Below, one piece after another: positions 1-5,873 of a stretch of 6,607 nucleotides of DNA. The DNA lies in the NCBI GenBank assembly GCA_024274855.1, contig JAJSAJ010000275.1:1-6607 (forward strand). Direction: 5' to 3'. The stretch is from Planctomycetota bacterium (lineage in GTDB: Bacteria > Planctomycetota > Planctomycetia > Pirellulales > Pirellulaceae). The notes beneath the pieces are model-generated. The model was not told where the DNA came from and ran no database searches. It was given only the letters and a program-made list of their open reading frames with translations. Position 1 is the stretch's first letter. Each line of letters opens with the position of its first letter. The translations under genes and the position numbers were made by a program.

Positions 1-38
1 ACTTCCGTAAACTAAAGGCTTTTTGGGCGAAAGCGTTT

Positions 39-44
39 AGAGGG
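39..44 (+). promoter_or_regulatory. Ribosome binding site of jetA
   Basis: AGAGGG lies eight bases before the ATG at 53 and fixes that start. The remaining upstream bases (1-38) show no convincing -35/-10 pair, so the operon promoter probably lies upstream of this window. Confidence 0.6.
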
Positions 45-52
45 ACACAGGC

Positions 53-1534
53 ATGCATCTCGACAAGCTGCTTATGTATTTCGAGACGTCGCCCGCGTTG
101 CGTCTGCTCCGGTCACCGAACGCGCCATTCATTGTCGATTTTTTGGAGCAGCAGTTTAAGCGAGCGGCCTGTATCACACTTCCCTTTTCTGATCTCCATA
201 CGGCACTCGCTGCGTACCAGGAAGAGATTCGTCCCGCGTACCCTGATATGTTGCGTGACAAGCCGGAGACCTATCTTGCGAAGTGGTGTTCCCACGACAC
301 TCGCTGGTTGGATCGGTTTCTCGAGGCGGGCCGGAATGAACCCGTATATCAGCTGACTCCGCACACCGAAGATGTCATCACGTTTCTCGATGGTGTGCTG
401 GAGCAGGATTTGGGTTTCATCGGTACGGAGTCCCGGTTGAAACTGGTCATCGACACGCTTGCCGATCTGGTGGTTAAAGCCTCTGACGATCCCGCGGCAC
501 GGCTGGCTTATCTGCGAGACGAGCGGCAGCAGTTGGACGAGGAGATTCAGCGAATTCAAGACGAAGGGCTCGTTACGAAGTACGAGCCTGCTCAGATTCG
601 CGAGCGATTTGCCACTGCCATTTCGCTGCTAAAGCAACTGCAGGGGGATTTTCGTGCGGTTGAAGAGAAATTCAAGGGGATCACTCAGCAGGTTCAACAA
701 CGAACGGTCGAAGGTCGCGACACGCGGGGGGGGATTCTGCAGTTCGCATTGGACGCGGAAGACGTGCTGAAACGTGAGGATCAGGGTGTCAGTTTTTACG
801 AGTTCGTACGCTTCATCCTCTCGCCTTCCCAGCAGGAGAGGCTTCAGGAAGTCGTTCAGCAAGTTGGGCGTATCCGGGAGTTGGCAACGCTGGCGGACGG
901 ATTGGATACGGTTCGGAGGATGGTTCCGTTGTTGCTTGCCGAAGCGGAAAAGGTAATGCGCACCAATCAGCGTCTTTCGGCGACACTCAGGCGTCTGCTC
1001 GATGTGCAAGCTCATCGCGAACGCCAACGTGTGGCGCAATTGCTGCGAGAGATACGGGGGCTTGCCGCCTCTTTGGCCGACGATCCGCCGCGAAACACGG
1101 TTGGTCTGGAAATCGAAACCAAAGCCAACATTGCCTCGCCGTTTGCGAGGACGTTTTGGAGTGAGGCCCCGCGCTTGACATCTGTCGACTTGACCGAATA
1201 TGTAATGGACGACAATCGCCGAGCGGAGGCATTTCGAATGCTGGCGGCGATGCAGCGACTGGACTGGCGATGCCTGCGTGGTGTGGTACACGATGCGGTG
1301 GCGCAACACGGCACCATTACACTCGGTTCGCTGCTGGCCGAACATCCGCCCGAGGCCGGAGTGGTCGAGGTCTTGGCCTATATTCAAATCGCCCGCGACG
1401 AAGGGCACATTGTTAGCCGTGAGGCGGTGGAGGAAGTCTGCTTGCCGGCGAGCAAAGACGGTCGGCGAGGGCTGGGGCTCGAGATTCCGCTGGTCCGATT
1501 CACCGCGACCGAAAGGGCTATTGATGACGCGTGA
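53..1534 (+). CDS. jetA: Wadjet subunit JetA (DUF3375, kleisin-like)
   Basis: This gene encodes the kleisin-like subunit of a type I Wadjet complex, which bridges the JetC ATPase heads and carries the JetB dimer, like MukF or MksF. The 493-residue product has the usual DUF3375 length. Family-like stretches are visible: SPALRLLRSPNAPFIVDFLEQ near residues 13-33, a YLAKW motif at 74-78, YQLTPHTEDVITFLDGVLE around 99-117, and GTESRLKLVIDTLADLV at 124-140. A charged, probably coiled-coil region follows from about 150 to 220. There is no signal peptide or membrane segment, so a cytoplasmic nucleoid-associated role is expected. The ATG at 53 is preferred because AGAGGG lies eight bases upstream and the protein begins in register with the family. 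It ends in TGA inside the jetB start region, which suggests translational coupling. It has no internal stop, unlike its two downstream neighbours. The family call is from recognition of the sequence; the role is established knowledge of Wadjet. Confidence 0.92.
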   Translation: MHLDKLLMYFETSPALRLLRSPNAPFIVDFLEQQFKRAACITLPFSDLHTALAAYQEEIRPAYPDMLRDKPETYLAKWCSHDTRWLDRFLEAGRNEPVYQLTPHTEDVITFLDGVLEQDLGFIGTESRLKLVIDTLADLVVKASDDPAARLAYLRDERQQLDEEIQRIQDEGLVTKYEPAQIRERFATAISLLKQLQGDFRAVEEKFKGITQQVQQRTVEGRDTRGGILQFALDAEDVLKREDQGVSFYEFVRFILSPSQQERLQEVVQQVGRIRELATLADGLDTVRRMVPLLLAEAEKVMRTNQRLSATLRRLLDVQAHRERQRVAQLLREIRGLAASLADDPPRNTVGLEIETKANIASPFARTFWSEAPRLTSVDLTEYVMDDNRRAEAFRMLAAMQRLDWRCLRGVVHDAVAQHGTITLGSLLAEHPPEAGVVEVLAYIQIARDEGHIVSREAVEEVCLPASKDGRRGLGLEIPLVRFTATERAIDDA

Positions 1535-1931
1535 TGAACTACCCGAGTTTCGTGAGTGGAGCGTTGCCGCGGTACACCTGCTGCAAGGTGTGGTGTATGA
1601 CGACAATCCGCGAGTTTGGGATATCGTACTTGGCTCGCGATCGCCACTCGAAAACCACTTTGCCCGTTTGGGGTTACTGCTGGTTGTTGACGAATCGGAA
1701 GGGCTGGCTTACCTGCGCCAGTTTGTGGATGAGGAACGTCCCGAGGGTTACGATGAACTGCCCAAACTGTTCCGGAAAACACGACTGGGCTATGCGCCAA
1801 CGCTGTTATGTGTGTTGCTGCGAGAGGAGTTGCGTCGCTTCGAGGAGGAAGACGTCCAGAACCAGCGCTGTGTTGTCGAGACAACAGAGCTACTTGATCA
1901 ATGGCGAGGCCTTTTTTCATCGCGCGAAGAC

Positions 1932-1934
1932 TAG
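1932..1934 (+). other. In-frame TAG within jetB, followed at once by GTG
   Basis: The TAG is codon 137 of jetB and sits where DUF4194 proteins normally carry a charged or polar residue before the C-terminal winged helix. The next codon, 1935-1937, is GTG, a possible bacterial start, so a terminating ribosome could in principle restart and make a separate 70-residue C-terminal piece. Only a weak purine stretch (CGAAGAC) precedes it, so efficient restart is doubtful. Confidence 0.9.
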
Positions 1935-2118
1935 GTGCGTCAGCAGCGAGAACTATCCGCCTCGCTCCGCAAGTTGGAAGGCCTCGGCTTCATTCGTAAG
2001 TTCGGTGACGAGCCGGAAGCTTGGGAGATTCGCCGAATTCTCAAAGCCCGACTTCCCGCAGCCGAGCTTGAGAAACTGAAGGCCCAGCTAATTGCTGCAG
2101 CTGAAAAACGCATGGAAG

Positions 2119-2126
2119 AGGAAGGA
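2119..2126 (+). promoter_or_regulatory. Ribosome binding site of jetC
   Basis: AGGAAGGA lies seven bases before the ATG at 2134, inside the end of jetB. It decides the jetC start and implies coupled translation of jetB and jetC. If jetB translation stops at 1934, this coupling would be lost unless ribosomes restart. Confidence 0.65.
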
Positions 2127-2133
2127 CCGAGCG

Positions 2134-3003
2134 ATGGTGGAGGATGATCAGTTCTTGAATCAACGCGATCCCATTCCTGGCTTTCGGTTGCATAAATTGG
2201 AGGTCTATAACTGGGGCACTTTCGACAGCACAAACGGGCACGTGCATACCGTGCGGCCTGCCGGTGCCACGACGTTGCTAATCGGGCAAAATGGATCCGG
2301 GAAATCGACGCTGGTTGACGCCCTGTTGACGCTCCTTGTGAAACCTGGTGTGCGAAACTTCAATGTGGCCGCGGGCGCTCAGAAACGGGAACGCGACGAA
2401 CGGACCTATATCAAAGGGGCCTACGCACGCTTCAGTCGTGACGAAGACAATCGTGCCGACGTTCATTTTCTTCGGCCCGATGGATCACATTACTCCGTAC
2501 TGCTGGCCTATTTTCGTAACGAGCTTCGGGACGAAGCATTTACGATAGCTCAGGTCCTCTATATCAATTCGGAAGGCCGTGCGGAAAAGATCTATTGCTT
2601 TTCCCAAGGCGAACGATCGATAGCAAACGATTTGGCAGGCCTGACAACCACTGAGCGAATGAAGCAGCAGATGAAGAATCGCGGTTTTCGCGCCACGCCG
2701 CGTTACACGGAGTATCATTCGTGGTTTGTCAAGCAGACGGGCGTGCGCCCCAAGGCGATGGGTATGTTCAACCAGACCGTGGCCGTCAAGGACATCAAGA
2801 GTCTGAACCGTTTCATTCGAGACCACATGCTCGAGGCCGCGCCCTGGAGCGAAAAGGTCGAGAGCCTGTTGAATCACTTCACACAACTTAGCGAGGCCCA
2901 TCAGAGTCTGGTGCGAGTGCGGCGACAATTCGAGTTGCTCGAGCCGATTGCTGACAACGGGGCCTCCTACCAGAAACAGGCTGGGCAGTTGGGTCGGATC
3001 TAG
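2134..3003 (+). CDS. jetC: JetC N-terminal fragment (Walker A half)
   Basis: This open stretch encodes 289 residues before the first TAG. It begins with a family-like FRLHKLEVYNWGTFD region at 17-31 and the P-loop GQNGSGKSTLVDALL from residue 51. Further on are AAGAQKRERDERTYIKGAYARF at about 80-101 and MGMFNQTVAVKDIKSLNRFI around 209-228, both typical of this ATPase family. The last 50 or so residues start the first coiled-coil arm and end at GQLGRI. On its own the fragment could bind nucleotide but lacks Walker B and the signature motif, so it cannot hydrolyse ATP like an intact SMC head. It has the good ribosome binding site at 2119-2126 and is the part most likely still translated, though its expression depends on jetA/jetB coupling. 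Confidence 0.7.
   Translation: MVEDDQFLNQRDPIPGFRLHKLEVYNWGTFDSTNGHVHTVRPAGATTLLIGQNGSGKSTLVDALLTLLVKPGVRNFNVAAGAQKRERDERTYIKGAYARFSRDEDNRADVHFLRPDGSHYSVLLAYFRNELRDEAFTIAQVLYINSEGRAEKIYCFSQGERSIANDLAGLTTTERMKQQMKNRGFRATPRYTEYHSWFVKQTGVRPKAMGMFNQTVAVKDIKSLNRFIRDHMLEAAPWSEKVESLLNHFTQLSEAHQSLVRVRRQFELLEPIADNGASYQKQAGQLGRI
3001..3003 (+). other. In-frame TAG at jetC codon 290
   Basis: The codon reads TAG between GGTCGGATC and CGATTGCTT. Flanking residues (GQLGRI before, RLLCAADSFF after) belong to the same coiled-coil arm in one frame. A one-base change from CAG, GAG or AAG would give a residue normal for such an arm. Confidence 0.92.
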
Positions 3004-3147
3004 CGATTGCTTTGTGCCGCTGATTCGTTCTTTCGCCAAAGAACTGTCGAGTTGTTTACACCGGAATGTCAGGCGAAACGCATTGAATTGGAGCGTACGT
3101 GTGAGAAGAAGGAGCGGTTGGGACGCGACATCGCGGACGCCCAGGAA

Positions 3148-3150
3148 TAA
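3148..3150 (+). other. In-frame TAA at jetC codon 339
   Basis: The TAA follows GCCCAGGAA and precedes TGCCGACGGCTGAAA in the jetC frame. It lies in a heptad-like stretch (RDIADAQE before, CRRLKNELDQ after), where CAA, GAA or AAA would be usual. The overlapping ATG at 3150 is in another frame and cannot restart jetC. Confidence 0.92.
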
Positions 3151-3294
3151 TGCCGACGGCTGAAAAACGAACTCGATCAAACCGGTGGCGAACGGCTTCG
3201 GCAGATTCCACTTCTGCTCGATACTCATAAGAAGCAGGCGGAGGCCAAACTGCAGACCTCCCAACGCTACTATGAAGCACTCCAAGCCGCAGGT

Positions 3295-5547
3295 TTGGCG
3301 GAAACCGTGTCCGACGCAAATGAATTGTCCGCACTTCAAAAACAACTCCCTGCTCTACTCGAAACACTCGGTCAGCAGATTGTTGAGTGCGAAAGCCGAC
3401 GCGATGAACGCGTTATCGAGCGAGGTGAGATCACTCGTGCCCTGAAAGAGGATGAACGTGAACTGAATTCGCTCATGCAGCGACAGGGCAACTTGCCCGA
3501 TGCGTTCGCGGAATTGCGACAACGGATCTGCGAAAACCTTCGGTTGCCGGAAAAGGAGCTCCCGTTTGTCGCCGAAATCGTCGCCGTGAAGCCGGTCCAA
3601 CGCCAGTGGCAATCCTCAATCGAAATGGTCCTTCGCAGCTTTGCACTTAGTTTGCTTGTCCCTGAGCGACACTACCGAGTTGTCAGCGGTTACGTCGACC
3701 GGACACGACTGGTCGACGGGCGAGGTCGTGGACAGAAACTCGTCTATTTGCGTGTCGGTCAACGACCCACCTCGACAACTACCCCAGTGTTGCATTCCAA
3801 CTCATTGCTACGGAAGATCGATTTTCGCAATGGGCATCCGTTGTTGCCCTGGGTCAAGGGCGAACTGGAACAACGGTTCGATTACCACTGTTGTGACACC
3901 GTCGAGGAGTTCCAAATGGCACGGGGCCTGGCCCTGACGCGCGAGCGACATGTCAAGATCCGTGGCCTCCGGCACGAGAAAGATGACCGAGATCGGACCG
4001 CCGATCCGCGGAACTTCGTACTCGGTTGGGATAACCGCGAGAAACGCCGCCATCTCTCACAGGAGATCGACCTGCTACGCACACAATACGATCGACTCGA
4101 TCGGCTCGTGATGCGAGTCGAGCAGGACCTGGCCCGGTTTCGCGACCAGCGGACGGCGATGCTCAGGGCCCAAGAAGTGAGAGATTTCTCCGATATCGAT
4201 TACGCTAGCCATCGTCGAGAGATTGAAGCGTTGCAGTTGGAAAAACAGCGACTAGAAGAACAGAGTAGCACGATCCGCCTGCTCAAGGAACGACTCGGCG
4301 AAGTTGAATCACGCCAAGAGTCGCTCGTCGCCCAACGCGATGAGGTGGTCGGAAGTGAACGCGAGTTGACCAACAGTATCCAAAGCGGCGAGAAACTGAT
4401 CCGAAATGCCGAGAAGATTTTGCGCGAACGCGAAACCGAGGGTGTCCTGGCCCTGCATGCAGAAAGCTTTGACGATTTGCAAGCCTGGTTCTCTGAAGAC
4501 CCTTTGATGGCGGATCGTCTGTTTGACCAGGAAAAACGTTTCATCAAAAGCCGTAATGCGGATGCGGAGCGATTGCGCCGAGAAATCGAGCCACTCAAGA
4601 ACGAACTTGCCAGAGCGATGAATCGGTTTCTGCGTGAATTCCCGGACGAACGGGCCGACCTTGATGCGAATGTTGACTATCTTGATAGTTTCCTTGCCAT
4701 TCGGGAACACATTTGCCGAGAGGACCTGCCGCGACACGAGCGACGCTTCAAGGAGCGATTGAACGAAAAGGTCACCCAGGAAATCGGGTTGCTCAACGGG
4801 GCCCTTCAGTCGGATCGTAGCGAGATTGTCTCTAAGATCGATATGCTGAACGTCTCGCTGCGGCAACTGGAATACCGGCCAGGGACGTTCATGCAACTGG
4901 AACCTCGGCCTGTGCGAGATCGAGAGATTGGCGAGTTTCAGAACGCGCTGAAAGAGTGTCTGGCCGGCACATTCGAAGGAACCCTGGAAGCCGATGAGGC
5001 TCGGTACCTGCGGATCGAGAAACTCATCGTTCGACTGCGAGAGGAGCAGCGGTGGCGGGATAAAGTTACCGACGTGCGACGCTGGTTTGACTTTGCTGCC
5101 CGAGAGATCGATGAGGCAACGGGCGAAGAGCGAGGCTACCACGAAGACAGTACCGGTCAATCGGGCGGCGAAAAAGCGAAACTGGCCTTCACAATTCTCG
5201 TCGCGGCGATCGCGTATCAGTATGACATCGACCCCGATCAACCGGCCAATAGCCGATTTCATTTTGTGATTGTCGACGAGATGTTTTCCAAAGTTGACGA
5301 CCAGTACGCCGAATACGCGTTGGAACTGTTCCGGAAGTTCGGCCTCCAGCTGCTGATCGTTGCTCCGTTGGACGCCAAGGCCCGAGTCACGGAGCCCTAC
5401 GTCGGAAGCTATCTGCACGTGATGAAGGACGGCGGCACGAGCCACTCAGAAATATTCAGTATGACCGCTCGGGAATTCGAACAGACGCTTATCGCGGGCG
5501 GCGAGGATGGGGCTATTCTGGATGCTTCGAAACCGACGATGTCGTAA
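3295..5547 (+). CDS. jetC: JetC C-terminal fragment (hinge, signature and Walker B half)
   Basis: This is the long open part of jetC after the second stop. No ATG gives a natural start; TTG 3295 is the first conventional alternative start after the TAA and has no clear ribosome binding site, so independent translation is uncertain. In whole-gene numbering it holds the end of the first arm and a hinge-proximal globular region. That region includes LPFVAEIVAVKP from residue 476, the FALSLLVPERHY block, and RHEKDDRDRTADPRNFVLGWDN near 612-633, a stretch typical of COG4913-type proteins. The second coiled-coil arm follows, then the C-terminal ATPase half with STGQSGGEKAKLAF (signature), FVIVDEMFSKVDD (Walker B and D-loop), and ending after a short MTAREFEQTL region. 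No further stops or frameshifts occur in over 750 codons, which argues that the disruptive changes are few and recent. The stop TAA is followed directly by TGA. Confidence 0.7.
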   Translation: MAETVSDANELSALQKQLPALLETLGQQIVECESRRDERVIERGEITRALKEDERELNSLMQRQGNLPDAFAELRQRICENLRLPEKELPFVAEIVAVKPVQRQWQSSIEMVLRSFALSLLVPERHYRVVSGYVDRTRLVDGRGRGQKLVYLRVGQRPTSTTTPVLHSNSLLRKIDFRNGHPLLPWVKGELEQRFDYHCCDTVEEFQMARGLALTRERHVKIRGLRHEKDDRDRTADPRNFVLGWDNREKRRHLSQEIDLLRTQYDRLDRLVMRVEQDLARFRDQRTAMLRAQEVRDFSDIDYASHRREIEALQLEKQRLEEQSSTIRLLKERLGEVESRQESLVAQRDEVVGSERELTNSIQSGEKLIRNAEKILRERETEGVLALHAESFDDLQAWFSEDPLMADRLFDQEKRFIKSRNADAERLRREIEPLKNELARAMNRFLREFPDERADLDANVDYLDSFLAIREHICREDLPRHERRFKERLNEKVTQEIGLLNGALQSDRSEIVSKIDMLNVSLRQLEYRPGTFMQLEPRPVRDREIGEFQNALKECLAGTFEGTLEADEARYLRIEKLIVRLREEQRWRDKVTDVRRWFDFAAREIDEATGEERGYHEDSTGQSGGEKAKLAFTILVAAIAYQYDIDPDQPANSRFHFVIVDEMFSKVDDQYAEYALELFRKFGLQLLIVAPLDAKARVTEPYVGSYLHVMKDGGTSHSEIFSMTAREFEQTLIAGGEDGAILDASKPTMS

Positions 5548-5714
5548 TGAAAGTCATGAATATTCCGGGTTGAACAGATGGGCACGAAACGACGTTCACC
5601 CCCTGGTTCGTCATCGCGTTGAAACGGGGGCCAACGAGAGCGCCACGTTTGATTTTGGTCGTTGTGCAGACCAAGGTAATTGCATGCATTATGCAGTACG
5701 TATTTGGCAACACG

Positions 5715-5718
5715 AATA
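5715..5718. repeat. Possible target-site duplication, left copy (AATA)
   Basis: AATA abuts the left end of the inverted-repeat element, and an identical AATA at 5853-5856 abuts the right end. It fits a 4-bp target duplication but is short enough to be coincidence. Confidence 0.4.
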
Positions 5719-5852
5719 GGTAGCCGTTCACGCCGCTGGGGTCTGACGCAATTTTCGGCGGAGACAGCGTTTCTTTACGCGAACGCATTTTGTCGCCGAA
5801 AATAGGTCAGACCCCTTGGAAGCGAACGGCCTACATTCTGTGAACGGTTACC
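5719..5852. repeat. MITE/REP-like inverted-repeat element between jetC and jetD
   Basis: A 134-bp non-coding element with nested inverted repeats. The outer ends GGTAGCCGTTCAC (5719-5731) and GTGAACGGTTACC (5840-5852) pair at 12 of 13 positions. Inside, GGGGTCTGAC (5738-5747) pairs perfectly with GTCAGACCCC (5806-5815), and ATTTTCGGCG (5751-5760) pairs perfectly with CGCCGAAAAT (5794-5803); a small GCGT/ACGC hairpin (5767-5770 with 5777-5780) lies at the tip. A second copy of the end motif, GAACGGCCTAC, sits at 5824-5834 and could compete for the left arm. AATA occurs directly outside both ends (5715-5718 and 5853-5856), consistent with a 4-bp target duplication, though so short a match can be chance. 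It encodes no transposase, so it would have been mobilised in trans. The GGGGTCTGACC core resembles palindromes often seen with REP-associated tyrosine transposases; that link is inference from memory. Confidence 0.8.
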
Positions 5853-5856
5853 AATA
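5853..5856. repeat. Possible target-site duplication, right copy (AATA)
   Basis: This is the partner of the AATA at 5715-5718, lying directly outside the right terminal repeat and 18 bases before the jetD start codon. Confidence 0.4.
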
Positions 5857-5873
5857 ATCCGATCGGTCCAGCC

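Larger units (their letters stand above)
1524..2147 (+). pseudogene. jetB: Wadjet subunit JetB (DUF4194, KITE-like), interrupted by an in-frame TAG
   Basis: The gene encodes the MukE/MksE-like winged-helix (KITE) subunit that binds JetA and DNA. Reading from ATG 1524 gives 207 codons before TGA 2145-2147, a normal length for the family, but codon 137 (1932-1934) is TAG. Upstream of it is a 136-residue fragment including WSVAAVHLLQGVVYDDNPRVW (residues 12-32) and ENHFARLGLLLVVDE (43-57). Downstream, in the same frame, are 70 codons with the typical C-terminal winged-helix part, SLRKLEGLGFIRKFGDEPEAWEIRRIL. Both halves look family-like and no frameshift is needed, so one substitution (for example from CAG or GAG) explains the break. 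The start overlaps the jetA end by 11 nt, with GAAAGGG about seven bases before it; the end overlaps jetC by 14 nt. Alternatives are readthrough, restart at the GTG directly after the TAG, or a sequence error. Confidence 0.85.
2134..5547 (+). pseudogene. jetC: Wadjet SMC-like ATPase JetC, interrupted by in-frame TAG and TAA
   Basis: JetC is the SMC/MukB-like motor of Wadjet: two coiled-coil arms joined at a hinge, with an ABC-type ATPase head made from the N and C ends. Reading from ATG 2134 in a single frame gives 1137 codons before the TAA at 5545-5547, a normal family length, with stops only at codon 290 (TAG, 3001-3003) and codon 339 (TAA, 3148-3150). The 48 codons between them and those just after remain coiled-coil-like and match the expected arm, so nothing has been deleted. 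Key residues are present: Walker A GQNGSGKST at 51-59, signature SGGEK at 1010-1014, Walker B aspartate and glutamate at 1048-1049, and a D-loop-like VDD at 1054-1056. As written, no single polypeptide can hold both halves of the ATP site, so standard translation should not yield a working JetC. Readthrough, trans-assembly of halves, or sequence error remain possible. Confidence 0.9.
5548..5873 (+). other. Non-coding gap between jetC and jetD
   Basis: The 326-nt gap is unusual because Wadjet genes normally abut or overlap, as jetA/B/C do here. Its right part is occupied by the inverted-repeat element at 5719-5852. The left part (5548-5718) shows no recognisable gene: a short frame running into it from the jetC end has no family features or ribosome binding site. 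It contains an imperfect stem (GTTCACCCCC at 5594-5603 against GGGGGCCAAC at 5626-5635) without a T-run, so it is not a clear terminator. No convincing promoter for jetD is visible. Confidence 0.7.

Noticed and set aside
629..1606. Long open frame on the minus strand opposite jetA (325 codons).
   Set aside because: It is an antisense shadow of jetA codon bias: its translation shows no recognisable domain and the + strand frame matches DUF3375 throughout.
1531..2079. Alternative + strand frame (182 codons) beginning at the jetA stop.
   Set aside because: It is out of frame with jetB, and its translation is rich in W, C and S with no DUF4194 blocks; the frame from 1524 matches the family.
2485..3345. 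Minus-strand open frame (286 codons) crossing both jetC stops, considered as a replacement gene.
   Set aside because: The + strand coiled-coil frame is preserved across the same stretch, and the antisense protein has no family features.
4309..5445. Long minus-strand open frame (378 codons) opposite the jetC C-terminal half.
   Set aside because: The + strand encodes the hallmark ATPase signature and Walker B here; the antisense product resembles no family I know.
5594..5635. C5/G5 stem with a TTGAAAC motif in the loop, considered as a CRISPR repeat or rho-independent terminator.
   Set aside because: There is only one copy and no spacers, and no T-run follows the stem, so neither call can be supported.
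5680..5706. TTGCAT and TATTTG as a possible promoter for jetD.
   Set aside because: The boxes are poor matches with a 15-base spacer, too weak to call.
5507..5719. Short + strand open frame (70 codons) overlapping the jetC end and running up to the inverted-repeat element.
   Set aside because: It overlaps jetC in another frame, has no ribosome binding site and no recognisable features.
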